Assembly: GCF_002776525.5 (NCBI RefSeq)
Contig: NC_045441.1
Coordinates: 84,460,918 to 84,524,917 of the forward strand
DNA from: Piliocolobus tephrosceles
Taxonomy: Eukaryota > Chordata > Mammalia > Primates > Cercopithecidae
Reading direction: 5' to 3'
DNA length: 64,000 nt
Below the pieces are notes generated by a model. The model was given only the letters and a program-made list of their open reading frames with translations. It searched no databases and was not told where the DNA came from. This document shows positions 12,070-23,979 of this stretch, one piece after another. Position numbers and translations under genes: made by a program. The first letter of the stretch is position 1; the number at the start of each line of letters is the position of its first letter.

Positions 12070-14082
12070 TCACTGGTTATGTGAAGGCTATTGATTGCTG
12101 TGTGATAATTTTATGTCCTGCTACTTTTCAGGACTACTTTTATTGTTTAAATTAGTGTATTACTTCTCAAATACTTTTCTAGGCTCATGAAACCATCTGC
12201 AAAAATCCAATTCTCATGTCGTGAAATTTCTTCCCTACATGCGTTAGCCAATACCTGTAGTATAATATTAAAAAGTGGTGGAAACAATGGGTATCTTTAC
12301 TTTGTTCCTGATCTAAATGTTTCCCCATTAAGTAAGATGCTAGCTTTAGGAAAAAGATAGACACACAGACACATATATTCATGGAAAGAAAGCATTCTTC
12401 AATTCTTGGTTCTTGAATGTCTTTATCACGTAAGTGTTGGATTCTGCCGAAGGTTTTTTTGGCATCTGTGGAAGTAGCCTGTTCTATCTCAGCTCTATTA
12501 ATATGGTATATTACATTAATGGATTTCCACTTATTGAGTCACATTATGGAACATCATATTCCTGGAATAAATTCACTTTGTTGTGGGGTGTCATTTTTTA
12601 TCAGTTGCTAAATTATCTTCACTATCATATTATTTAGAACTTTTAAATTAATATCCATAAGTGATGTTGGTCTATAATTTTTCTTTTTCATACTGTATTT
12701 ATCAGGTTATACCTATTTCCTAAAAGAATTATACAATTTTTCTTCATTTTTTATGCTTTGGAATAATAATTTATGAGACACTATGAATATTGGTCTTTGA
12801 CAATTACATAGAAGTCCACTGAGAAACCAAGTGAGCCTGGTGCTTTTCTGTGGAGTAGTTCTTTAATAATTTTCTCTATTTCTTTTCTGGAAATTAGCCT
12901 GCCTAAGATTTCTACCTCTAGTGTGTCCAATTTTGGTAAAGTATATTTATATAGGAAACTGTTTCATCTAAGTTTTCATATTTATTTGCAGAGAAGTTTG
13001 CAAAGTAGTCTCTTAATGAGTTTTAAATTACTTCTTTTTCAGTGATCATTTCCCCATTTCAGTTCTTATTTTTATTTGTTCTTTCTCCATTTTGTGATTA
13101 AATTAGCTGTGTCTAATTTGTTAATTAAAAACAGATTTATTTAGATCTATTTTTCTATTCATTTTGCATTTAGTGGCTATTTTATCTTTTATTATTTCCT
13201 TGTGTTTTTGGTTACTCTGTTTTTCTTTTTTTCTTGCTTTTTGAAGTGGGGAATTCATTTATCTTCTTACATTTTTATTGATAAACATAAATAAAAGTTA
13301 TAAATTTCCTCAGCTCATTGCTTGAAGTAAATCTCATAATATCTGATGTGCAGACTTTTCATTGTCATTGTTTTTTTAGAAATTCTTTATTTCAGTTTCT
13401 TTTTTTGTTCTAAGATGGTGGATTAGAGGTTTTTAGCATGCCTCAGCCACTTGGAAATAGCAAGATAGTGCTATAGGTCCTGGAGAGAATGCAGTCAAAC
13501 AGCCCCTTGCTGATAAAAGTGAGTGAAGCCCCAGTAGGAGAGAGGGGCAGTGAGCCTCCCTCTGTGACTCACCTTTCCACTGAGCAACCCTGGCCAAGGG
13601 AGAACACTTTGTTTCACCCAAGCCCTGCACCTAACTCCTGGGCTCAACCAGTCCTCCTAGGTGGCTGGGATTACAGGCATGCATCACTGCACCAAGCTTA
13701 TGTTTTCTTTATAAGCTAACTTCTGAGCATTTTTGGGACTGTTCTATCTGTACTTAAGAAGAAGGTATATTATCTATTTTCAGGTTATAAAGTTCCATAG
13801 AGCATAAGATATACCCTAGTGATTATGTTGTTTAGGTGTATTATATTCTTTTTTTGTCTATTTGTCTTATACTGAGAATAGTATAAGTCTCCAACTGTCA
13901 CTAGATTTCTATCTATGTCTCCTTATATAAAGGGGGATGTCATTGTTTGTTGTATAATCCTATTATATCTTAATTGTGTTTTTAGCATTTAAACATATCT
14001 TTCCTTGTAATGCTTAATGCATTTTGGTTTAAAATCTACCCATCTGATATAAGGGTTGCCACCCTGCTTTGTGTTTTCTGGT
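12070..14082 (-). mobile_element. Antisense L1 (ORF2 region), left block
   Basis: In plus orientation the text reads as reversed ORF2: 'gtagcctgttctatctcagc', 'ttgatgttggtctataattt'-like wording near 12660, and 'ttgccaccctgctttgtg' near 14055. It is interrupted by a composite insert (13404-13702) and by an Alu at 14083. Heavily mutated; probably L1M or L1PB age. Confidence 0.65.
13404..13702. mobile_element. Composite insert: L1 5' UTR-like sequence plus partial Alu
   Basis: The left part ('aagatggtggattagaggt') resembles the start of an older L1 5' UTR, and the right part ('ctcctgggctcaaccagtc' to 'gctgggattacaggcatgc') is a partial antisense Alu or FLAM. Both are embedded in an antisense L1 block. 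Junctions were set by eye. Confidence 0.45.
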
Positions 14083-14357
14083 TTTGTTTTTTTGTTTTTG
14101 AGACAGAGTCTCACTCTACCACCCAGGCTGGACTGCAATCGCAGCCTCCCAGGTTCAAGCAATTCAACTGCCTCAGCCTCCCCAGTAGAAGGGATTACAG
14201 GGGCCCACCACCGCACCTGGCTAATTTTGTATTTTTAATACAGACAGGGTTTCACCATGTTGGTCAGGCTGGTCTCGAACTCCTGACCTTAAGTGATCTG
14301 CCCACCTCAGTCTCCCAAAGTGCTGGGATTACAGGCATGAGCCACCATGCCTGGCCC
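14083..14357 (-). mobile_element. AluS, antisense, internally deleted
   Basis: It starts with a T-rich stretch and 'gagacagagtctcactcta', and ends 'gccaccatgcctggcccc'. About 40 bp of the usual sequence are missing at 'ctgcaatcgcagcctccc'. It is inserted in the antisense L1. Confidence 0.88.
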
Positions 14358-15092
14358 CTTCTTTGCATTTTTATTTGCCTATTACACATTTGTCTATTCC
14401 TTTATATTTAACCATTCAGAATAAATCATGATTTTGTTGTAATTTTATATATATAGTTATATTTACTGTTTCCTTGGTATATGTTGTTTGCCATTTCATT
14501 AATTTATTTTGATAGTCTTTCTGCTGTGACAAATTATTTTTCTTTGTTAAATTTGCTGTTTCTCTTTCTAGATGACAAGTTTGCTCTTTTTTAAAAAAAA
14601 TCATGTATTTAGGAAGGTTTGTATTTTAGTCCTAGTTGTTACCTTTATACAAGTAGACAAATCTAATGCCAACCTCATATTCTTTTCTCTCCCTTTCTAG
14701 TTTGTTTCATCTTTTTGCCTGGAAGTCATCAGTATGTTTTCATTATTGTTACTATGTAAAAATTTTAGTAGAATTTATCTTGTAGGTGATTACTTCAGGT
14801 ACATTTTCTTTAGTACTTGGTTAGATTTTTCAATTTGTATATTATGTCTTCATTTGCTTCCAAACGTTTTTCTTGAATGATAAATTTTGGTATTAGTTCT
14901 GTTCCACTCTTTTATCTTCTCCAGTAACTCTATAAACATGTAAATTTGATATTCTTGTCTTCCAATTCAACCACTTCATAACTCATTTTTCTTCTTTCTT
15001 TATCTCACTTTCATTCTCTTGGTGGGTTTTCCCATTTTTCTTCAATGTTTTAGATTAAGTTTTATTTCAGATCCATTCTTCTTTAGATCCCT
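14358..15092 (-). mobile_element. Antisense L1-like block, right part
   Basis: T-rich sequence continuing from before the Alu, with phrases like reversed L1 ORF1/ORF2 boundary text. It is diverged, so the assignment is less certain than for the left block. Confidence 0.4.
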
Positions 15093-15443
15093 TGTATTAG
15101 TCCATTTTCACGCTGCTAAGGCATACCTGATACTTGGAAATTTACAAAAGAAAGAGGTTTAATGGATTCACACTTCCATGTGACTGGGGAAGCCTCATGA
15201 TCGTGGTGGAAGGTGAAAGGCACATTTCACATGGCAGCCGACAAGAGAAGAGAGCTTATGAGGGAAACTCCCCTTTTTAAAACCATCAGATTTGGTGAGA
15301 CTCATTCACTATCATGAGAAAAGTACCGTAAAGTCCTGCCCCCATAATTCAATCACCTCCCACCAGGTTCCTCCCATAACATGTGGGAATTGTGAGAGTT
15401 ACGATTCAAGATGAGATTTCAGTGGGGAAGCCAAACCATATCA
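15093..15443 (-). repeat. MaLR (THE1/MST-type) 3' LTR, antisense
   Basis: This 351-bp unit opens 'tgtattagtccattttcac' and closes 'agccaaaccatatca', the reverse complement of a THE1/MST LTR (TG...CA ends). A related LTR is at 17014-17304. It belongs to an ancient ERVL-MaLR endogenous element. Confidence 0.88.
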
Positions 15444-17013
15444 TTCTGCCCCTGGCGTTTCCCAAGTTTCATGTCTAACATTTCAAAACTAATCATGCCT
15501 TCCCAACAGTCCCCCAAAGTCTTAACTCATTTCAGCATTAATTCAAAAGTCCAGAGTCCAATGTCATCTGAGACAAGGCAAGTTCCTTCTACCTATGAGC
15601 CTGTAAAATCAAAAGCAAGTGAGTTACTTCCTAGATACAATGAGGGTACAGGGAGTGGGTAAATACAGCTGTTCGAAAGGGGAGAAATTGGCCAAAACAA
15701 AAGGGCTGCATACCCCAAGCAAGTCTGAAATCCAGCAGGACAGACAAATCTTAAAGTTCCAAAATGATCTCCTTTGACTCCATGTCTCACATCTAGGTCA
15801 TGCTGATGCAAGGGATGGGTTCCCATGGTCTTGGGCAGCTCCACTCCTGTGGTTTTCCAGAGTACAGCCTCACTTCTGGCTGTCTTCACAGGCTGGTGCT
15901 GAGTGTCTGTGGCTTTTCGGGGTGGATGATGCAAGATGTCAGTGGATCTACAATTCTGGGATCTGGAGGACAGTGGTCCTCTTCTCACATCTCCATTAGG
16001 TGGTACCCCAGTAGGGACTCTGTGTGGGGGTTCTGATCCCACATTTCCCTTCTGCACTGCCCTAGCAGAAGTTCTTCATGAGGGTCCCACCCCTGGCAGC
16101 AAACTTCTGCCTGGGCATCCAGGTATTTCTTTACACCTTCTGAAATCTAGGCAGAGGTTCCCAAACTCCAATTCTTGTCTTCTGTGCACTTGCAGGCTCA
16201 ACACCACATGGAAGCTGCCAAGGCTTGGGGCTTGCACCCTCTGAAGCTACAGTCCAAGCTCTAAGTTGGCCTCTTTCAGCCACAGCTGGAGCAACTGTGA
16301 CACAGGGCATCAAGTCCCTAGTCTGCATAGAGCACAAGGATCCTGGGCCTAGCCCATGGAACCATTTTTTACTCTGAGGCCTCCAGGCCTGTGGTGGGAA
16401 GAGCTGCCATGAAGACCTCTGACATGACCTGGAGATATTTCCCCCATTGCCTTGGGGGATTAGCATTCGGCTCCTTGTTATTTATACAAATCTCTGCTGG
16501 CTTGAATTTCTCCTCAGAAAATGGGATTTTCTTTTCTACCACATTGTCAGGCTGCAAATTTTCTGAACTTTTATGCTCTCCTTCCCTTATAAACTGAATG
16601 CCTTTAACAGCATCCAATCACTCTTGAATGCTTTGTTGCTTAGAAATTTCTTCCACCAGATACCGTAAATCATCTCTTTCAAGTTCAAAATTCCAGAAGT
16701 CTCTATGGCAGGGGCAAAATGCTGCCAGTCTCTTTGCTAAAACATAACAACAGTCACCTTTGCTTTAGTTCCCAACAAGTTCTTCATCTCCATCTGGGAC
16801 CACTTCAGCCTGGATTTCATTGTCCATCTCATTATCAGCATTTTGGTCAAAGACGTTCAACAAGTCTCTAAGAAGTTCCAAACTTTTCCACATTTTCCTA
16901 TCTTCTGAACTTTCCAAACTGTTCCAACCTCTGCCTGTTACCCAGTTCCAAAGTCCCTTCCACATTTTTGGGTATCTTTTCTGCAGTGCCCCACTCTACT
17001 GTTACCAATTTAC
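15444..17013 (-). mobile_element. MaLR internal region (THE1/MST-int), antisense
   Basis: About 1.57 kb lies between two same-orientation LTRs, the size expected for a MaLR internal region, which lacks pol and env. The longest open stretch on the minus strand is 154 codons (16057-15593). Other frames are interrupted. It is an ancient, non-functional endogenous retroviral relic; nothing suggests expression. Confidence 0.8.
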
Positions 17014-17304
17014 TATATTAGTTCACTTTCATACTGCTAAGACATACCCAAGACTGGTCAATTTACGAAAAAAAGAGGTTTAATGGACTCACAGTTCCAC
17101 GTGGCTGAGGATGCCTAACAATCATGGCGGAAAGTGAAAGGCACATCTCACATGGTGGCAGATAAGAGAAGAGAGCTTGTGCAGGGAAACTCCCCTTTTT
17201 AAAACCATCAGACTTGTGAGACTCATTCACTATCATGAGAACAACACGGGAAAGACTCACCCCAATAATGAAATCATCTCCCACTGGGTTCCTCACATGA
17301 CACA
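17014..17304 (-). repeat. MaLR 5' LTR, antisense, truncated
   Basis: 'tatattagttcactttcat' aligns with the start of the LTR at 15093 and shares its internal order ('ggtttaatgga', 'tcactatcatgagaa'), but it stops near 17304, about 40 bp short of the other copy. The missing end prevents reading a target-site duplication. Confidence 0.85.
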
Positions 17305-17399
17305 TCATTTCTTCTTGGACACTGATGTTCTTAGGTTTTGATTTCCAATTTGAAATGTTTCTGTCTTATGACTAATTGCTTGTTGGAGGATATTTAATA

Positions 17400-17500
17400 C
17401 AATTATATGATTTTATGAAAGCATCAAATTATCACATGTACCCCTCAAAATATGTATATCCATTATGTATCAATTTTAAAAGTTACTTTAATAGGATACG
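17400..17500 (+). mobile_element. Possible L1 3'-end scrap
   Basis: 'aattatcacatgtacccct' and 'atgtatatccattatgtat' match the last part of L1PB/L1MA 3' UTRs. Too short for firm assignment. Confidence 0.4.
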
Positions 17501-17621
17501 AAAATTATATGGTTTTATAACATTTTTTTTTTTCCTGCTTCAGTATTGCTTTCCTGGGCGGTGAAGTTCATTGGCTTAATTATTGTTCTCAATTTATGTG
17601 ATTTTTAAAAATTAATTTTGC

Positions 17622-18070
17622 AAGGTAGAACCAACCCAAATGCCCAGCAGTCAACAAGTGGATACAGAAACTGTGGTATATATATATAATGGAATACTAC
17701 TCAGTCATAAAAAGGAATGAATTAATGGCATTTGTAGCAACCTGGATGAGATTAGAGACTATTATTCTAACTGAAGTAACTCAGGAATGGAAAACCAAGC
17801 ATTGTATGTTCTCACTCATAAGAGGCAGCTGAGCTATGAGGATGCAAAAGCATAAGAATGACACAAAGGACTTTGGGGACTCAGAGGAAAGGAGTGGGAA
17901 GGGGGTGTGAGATAAAAGACTACAATTGGGTGCAGTGTATACTGCTCAGGTGATGGGTGCACCCAAATCTCACAAATCACCACTAAAGAACTTACTCATG
18001 TAATCAAACATCACCTGTTCCCCAATAACCTATGGAAATAAAAAATTTTAAAAAATAAAAATAAAAAAAT
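17622..18070 (+). mobile_element. 5'-truncated L1P 3' end
   Basis: The fragment carries the ORF2 C-terminal text ('ggaatactactcagtcata', 'aaaccaagcattgtatgtt'), the 3' UTR G-rich run (17889-17909) and an A-rich tail at 18043-18070. About 450 bp, primate-age L1. Confidence 0.85.
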
Positions 18071-18119
18071 AAAGATACTCAATTTTAAAGAAAGAAAAAA
18101 CTAGTTTTGCATAGACAGT

Positions 18120-18760
18120 GTGTTTGCTCCTCAGGATTTCTATGGAAAGGGCTATTGAATTTGGATGGTTTATGAAATTTTAAATTCAAGAGTACCTGTT
18201 GAGGTTCAATCAGGCTGATGGGAAAAATATTAGAGAGTTATAGAAATAGACACAAATCTTGGAAGGCCAGAGGTTTGCATAACTTCGGTAATAGATCTGG
18301 CTAAAGGTGGTGTGATCCCTTTACCTTTAAACAAATTAAAATAGTAATAAATAAAGGCATAGTAGTTTATCTAGCTAGCTTGTTTACTCATGTGATCTTA
18401 AGACTAACTTTAGATGTACCCTGGGTGCTTAAGTGCCTTTTACTCAGGAAGCCCACAATGTCAATTACCCTCTAATGGCGTTGACTCAAACTTTTGTTAA
18501 TTAATCTTACTGAATAAATACAACTCTGACTAGCTGATCAGGGTCGAGTCACAACTGTTCACAGGATTCAGCAGACAGCCTGTAAGCAGCTCGGACCTTC
18601 AGTTGGACTGGCAGAGCAGAGTATCTGTGTGTCAGTGTACTTTATTCATCCGTTGCTGGGTCAGAGGTCTGCAAGGGACAGACTCCCACAGCTCGTGCCC
18701 CCTCCAGAGAAATGCTGCTGCAAGTAAATTCTTCTATAAATGTGCCAAAGTATGTTGTTG
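18120..18760 (+). mobile_element. Possible LTR remnant, unclassified
   Basis: This moderately GC-rich stretch shows an AATAAA at 18514 followed by a region that could be R/U5 ('gcaagggacagactcccac'). No TG...CA ends or target-site duplication could be fixed. A decayed ERV LTR is only one option; unique intron is the other. Confidence 0.25.
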
Positions 18761-19799
18761 TTGTTTGTTTTTATTGTATGGCTTTTCTGGCTTTAAATTT
18801 ACCTTCTTAACACTGCTTCTTTGCATCCCACATGTACTTTACCAGAATGCTGTTTTCATATGTTCACACTTAAATTAAGGTTGACTTTATCTTTCTAGAG
18901 GTGATTTTTGATCAATCTTAGGCCTTCCACAAACATCCCAATTCCTTCTTTTGCACAGTTTAATTTTTCCTCGACCCCTGTGCTCACAGCTTGTTACAGG
19001 AGCATGAGAGCCTGCTTGTATTTGGTATTTAATTTTCTACTCCCAGGCAATTTGAAGTTTGTTTATTTAGTGTCTGCTATTTATGCTGAAAGCTTGGGTT
19101 TTGTGTGGTTTTATTTGTTCTCTTTTATTATATTTTTATAGGATATGCTGATTCAAACCTGCATCACTGCCATTACCTCAGCTATCCAAAATTCCCCAAA
19201 TTTTTAAAATCAGATTTGAGAATTCTAGAACTCTTACTAACTCATCATGAGAACATGTTTCCTTCCTGGTCACCAGTTTTTTGTAGTCTATTATGTTTAC
19301 CACACAGCCCCCTTTCTTGTTGGGTGGCAGTTGGTAGATTTTTGGTTAATTTTTACTCGTTTTATTAAATAATTGGTTATGGAAACTGTAAGTAACTTTT
19401 AATCTGCTATTAAACATTGAGTTATTGAAGACAATACAGTTGTTTTTATAGTGTCAAAATGTTCATTATTACTCTTGTCCTGTTGATATCAAAATACCTA
19501 TAATAAAAATTAGAGTAAAATCCTAAATAAATGTCTTTTAGATGAAGAATCATAAATAAATTCATTCATAGTATGAATTGGCTTTTAAAATATACACATT
19601 ATAGATTATGGCAGTGAATCCAAATTACTATTGGATTTATTTAAAAAGTACTAAAATGATAAAATAGATTAAGGCCCTTTGAGGACATTTCAACAACCAA
19701 CTTAAAGAAAGCAAAAAATTCAGTTTAACACAATATTTACACTGCCTGAGCCTGCTGGTTAAATGAATTTCTACTTTATTCCTCACATCCTATGTCATT

Positions 19800-20420
19800 A
19801 TATGGTTACTTGATCAATAAATGTTTAATAAGTTGCCTATCATGTGTCAGCCTCCAGTCATACACTGGTGAAAATGATGGATAAGATTTTTACCCTCATG
19901 AACCTTACAGTTCAGAGGGGGTTTACAGATAAGAATCATAACAAAATGCATGGCAGTATGATACAGCATGCCTGGGATGGGCTGGGGACGAGATGGGGAT
20001 GGGGGTGGCTATTTATGACATGGCAATCAGTGAAAGCTTCTTTAGAAAGATGACATTTGAAGAGAATCTACCACGCAAAGGCCTTAAGAAAGAAGCTTTG
20101 GGGCAGTGGAAAAAGCAAGTGCAAAGACAGTCAAGGTAGGAAACAGCCTGAAGAAATACCTAGGTCAGTTTGCCGTGGTACACAGACCAAGGAAAAGAAT
20201 GGTATGAAATGAGGCAGATGCTAGCAAGAACAAGATCAAGTAGGAGGCTAGGAAAAGCAGTTTGGATTTTATTCTAATTGCCATTGAAAGCCATTGGAGA
20301 GTTTTAAGCAGACTTACAATATTTTCTGATTTAAGTTTTTAAAGGTCACTGATTACTACGTGGAGAATGGACTGTGAGGGGGCAAGCAGCTTGCTCCAAG
20401 TGGCAGAGACTAAGGTTGTA
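19800..20420 (-). mobile_element. L2 (LINE-2) fragment
   Basis: 'ttaccctcatgaaccttac' followed by 'agttcagaggg', then 'agcagtttggattttattc' and 'gagagttttaagcag', follow the order of a mammalian L2 body. Ancient and diverged. Confidence 0.55.
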
Positions 20421-21251
20421 GTAATGGAGAAGATAATGAGTAAATGTATATAGCATGTTTTATATGGGAGCTGACAGGACTTGTTTATAAATTGACTGTA
20501 ATTGTAAGGACAAAGAATAGAATCTAGGATAATGGCTATAGTGCCAATACTTATTGCAAGACAGAAGGCAGGGTAAAAATTGGTGGCTTAAGGGAATGCA
20601 GGTTCCCCTGAGGTAGGGGATTCTCTTTCTTCCCCTATCTCTCATATATACCCGAAGTCGTAAACTGAGAGGAAAGAAAGAAAGATAAAAGACTGAGAAC
20701 CAGATCATACCAGTGAACTCATCCAATCCAAAGTGCTGGAGCAACAGCCTTAACCTATACTGAAGAAGAGAAAGAAAAGAGCTTTGAACCGAATAGATGA
20801 CTGGTTTAAAACCAATAGGTTGAGTCTTAGAAACTGAAGTGGGACCATATAATTCAAACTAGCCTGAAAAGTTAGGGAATTGGACCAAATGATGTGGGAA
20901 GATGCAACCCGAAGGGAAGAGAGGCTGATATTGCACATCTGAAAGCAGTAATAGGAAAAAATAAAATACTTTTATGTTTGTTCCTGAAGATTTTAAAAAT
21001 ACTCAATAAACCAAGTACCATGAGTGATTCAAGAAAGAGGAAGTGGTCAGTTATGTCAAAAGCTGCTGACAAGTTTAATGCAATAAGACAGAACTGACTT
21101 TAGCACTTCTCTGCAATATGTTAATAGCTGATTACCTTGATGAGTCCTTTTATTAAAGTGACATAAAAGCCAGATTGGCGGGGTAAAAAAAAGAATACAG
21201 GAAGTGAGTAAATGAAGGTAACAATTAAAGACAAGTGTTTTGGAAGGTTAG

Positions 21252-21252
<1 letters not shown>

Positions 21253-21282
<30 letters not shown>
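21253..21282. repeat. (CA)15 microsatellite
   Basis: Fifteen perfect CA units lie on the plus strand, read as (UG)15 in the RUNDC3B pre-mRNA. The tract ends 160 nt downstream of the donor of the exon at 21443-21564. Confidence 0.95.
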
Positions 21283-21284
<2 letters not shown>

Positions 21285-21442
21285 AGAAAGACACAAAGGC
21301 AGACCATTTTTAATCATAATAGCTGCTTAATTTCCAGCATGATTCACAGAGATGTCACTATCATTCTCTGGCAATCATCTGCAACCAAAATATAGATGGT
21401 GCAGGAAAATAGTAATTTTCAAATAGTTCTTTGTTTTCTTAC

Positions 21443-21564
21443 CTTCACTCATTACATTTAATGTATCTTGTTTTCCATCTCCTTCTTGTGACTGACCTGG
21501 ATCCAGTGAAGTCTGAGAAAGGCTAACTTCTGCTGATAACTGGTCAAGACTTTGGTAACTTTTC
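21443..21564 (-). CDS. RUNDC3B: RUNDC3B coding exon, Ser/Gln-rich segment
   Basis: This 122-bp minus-strand exon follows the acceptor TTTACAG (AG at 21566-21565) and ends at donor GTAAGA starting at 21442. The first G completes the Glu codon, then 40 codons read KSYQSLDQLSAEVSLSQTSL and onward to KQDTLNVMSE. A final G completes Gly with the terminal exon. The segment is low in hydrophobic clusters and rich in Ser, Gln and Asp, so it is probably disordered. A (CA)15 tract on the plus strand, which is (UG)15 in the pre-mRNA, lies 160 nt past the donor and could influence recognition of this exon. Phase is 2 at its start and 1 at its end, so skipping this exon alone would shift the frame of the tail. 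The in-frame join on both sides supports the call. Confidence 0.88.
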
Positions 21565-22999
21565 CTGTAAAGCAAGGATGAAATACTACTTGAATTTCTT
21601 TTCACAAAAAAAGAATTTCTTGAGTGGTTCTTTAATGGTTTTCAATATGTTAAATTTCTGGTTAAAATTCTCCCCATCATTTCTCCTAAATTTTGCTTCG
21701 TATTTTTTGCTTCAGTATGATCTCCTCCATCATACTTTCCCTCTACCCTCTTTCAAAGCATATCTGTTTAATCCATTGGAAAACAGGAAAAAACAATTTG
21801 TCAGACATAATCTTCATACCAATTTTTGATTACATAGATGGTTAAGAAATGGGAACTTCTGATTATTACCAATTTTCAAAGAACAGAAAATCTTCACATT
21901 ACTCTTAATGAAGATATAAAGTTGGCATAACAATAATGACCTAGTGTCTCTTAAGCACCTCAGAATTCTTCAGTGCCTTGACATTAATACAAATTTATAT
22001 AAAAAAATTATTATTACAAATTCCTGTAATTAAGAAGTTTAAAAAGTGCTAGGTAATAAAATACCTGTTTGTATTAATATACATCAAGATGATTAAATTC
22101 CTCTCATCTAGTTGCTATTTTGAGGCCCATTTTTTATTAAGCTAATAAGTTAATTATATTAGATGTTAAATTCAGTTATAAATGGAAAGTTAATGAAAGC
22201 TTATTATTAACCTTTCCTCATATTTGCTTCTTCAGGATAAAACCAACCCAAAAGATAAATGCAGCTTTGGTATTACACTTTACATAACAGGACAGAATTA
22301 TTATTTCTATATATAAGTGGTCTAGAGAAAGAATATGTTTTTCAGCCTCAATATCTATTATTTCCTAAGGTAGCCAAACACCACCTAATTTCCTAGAAAT
22401 ATATTTTACAATAATTTTTATAGGAATGTACATATAATTTAAATTATCTATTTCACAGTTATCTCTAGTCATATACACAAAAGTAGACTTAGTTACAGGT
22501 TTCCAAAAATATGTATATTAAATGTGATTTGAATGTTTATATGTAGTCTCCATTTTATGTTAATTCATGACTCCATTCAAAATGGGGAGGAAGGGGGGAA
22601 ATAATTTAGTAACTGAATAACAAACTAGATTCACCGTTTAAAAAAAAGCAAAGCCCAACAGGTTTTACCAAAACAAGTTAGTTTTAATTGCTTTTGTACA
22701 TATTCTCCATCAATTTTATTAAGGTTTTATAAGATTTCATAACAAGTAGATATATACAACAGGTAAATATTTGTCTTTCCCTCTAAGAAATGAAGAATGA
22801 GGTGACAGAATAACTTTACCAGCTTACAAAACAGTGTTCTCACTTTATAATTTGATGACCTTTAAATGCTTATAGTATTAAAGTCCTTAGTTAAAATAAT
22901 TTTTAACTACCAGGAAGTTCTACTATTGCAGGAAACTTACGACGATCACAACAGATAACATTTATATGAGCTACGTAATGTGCAATAAAAATGATATCT

Positions 23000-23160
23000 A
23001 ATATTTATATAGCACTTACTATATGTTAGGCACTTGTCTACATATATATGAATTTATTTCATCCTCATAGCTACCATAAGAAGCTAGAATTATTACTATC
23101 TGCACTTTATGGCAGAATAACTGGGTCACAAAGAGATTATATTTAAACCTGTTAGTCTGG
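23000..23160 (-). repeat. MIR element
   Basis: The reverse MIR order is clear: 'agcacttactatatgttag', 'gaatttatttcatcctcat' and then 'atctgcactttatggcaga'. Confidence 0.65.
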
Positions 23161-23250
23161 CTCTAATTTTCTCTCTTAAATACTATGCTATCAACTCCCT
23201 AGTATAGGAAGAAAAGATCTGGCTTCCTATTTTATTAGAAATCCTTCTCT

Positions 23251-23564
23251 GGCCGGCATAGTGGCTCGCACCTGTAATCCCACCACTGGAAGGCCGAGGT
23301 GGGAAGATCAATCACCTGAGGTCGGGAGTCCAAGACCAGCCTGACCAACATGGAGAAACCCCATCTCTACTAAAAATACAAAATTAGCCGGGCGTGGTGG
23401 CACATGCCTGTAATCCCAGCTACTTGGGAGGCTGAGGCAGGAGAATCGCTTGAACCCGATAGGTGGAGACTGCGGTGAGCCAAGATCGCACCACTGCACT
23501 CCAGTCTGGGCAACAAGAGTGCAACTCGGTCAAGAAAGAAAAAGAAAGAAAGGAAAAAAAGAAA
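23251..23564 (+). mobile_element. AluS, sense
   Basis: A full Alu starting 'ggccggcatagtggctcgc' with the second monomer ending 'gcaactcggtc', followed by a GA-rich tail at 23532-23564. Together with the antisense Alu at 23658 it forms an inverted pair. Confidence 0.92.
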
Positions 23565-23657
23565 TTATTCTCAAGAATGGCCTTGTTTAATGAGATAGAT
23601 CATGTAAATTATTTAATCATATTACAGAAAATTTCACTTGATTTGCATATTAAAATC

Positions 23658-23979
23658 TTTTTTTTTTTTTTTTTTTTTTTTTTTTGAGACGGAGTGTGGC
23701 TCTGTTACCAAGGCTGGAGTGCGGTGGAGCGATCTCAGCTCACTGCAAGCTCCACCTCCCGGATTCACACTATTCTCCTGCCTCAGCCTCCTGAGTAGCA
23801 GGGACTGTATACAGGCGCCCGCCACCATGCCCAGCTTTTTTTTTTTTTTTTTTGTACTTTTAGTAAAGACAGGGTTTCACTGTGTTAGCCAGAATGGTCT
23901 CAATCTCCTGACCTCGTGATCCTCCCGCCTTGGCCTCTCAAAGTGCTGGGATTACAGGCGTGAGCCACTGCGCCCGGCC
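23658..23979 (-). mobile_element. AluY, antisense
   Basis: It starts with a long T run and 'gagacggagtgtggctctg', and ends 'cactgcgcccggcc'. The short direct repeat 'aaaatctt' occurs on both sides, consistent with a target-site duplication. Confidence 0.93.

Noticed and set aside
15593..16057. 154-codon minus-strand ORF as a host gene
   Set aside because: It lies wholly in the MaLR internal region between two LTRs, so it is treated as part of that element.
18603..19368. Plus-strand ORFs of 77-91 codons
   Set aside because: Short and overlapping, with no start context, splice sites or recognisable domain.
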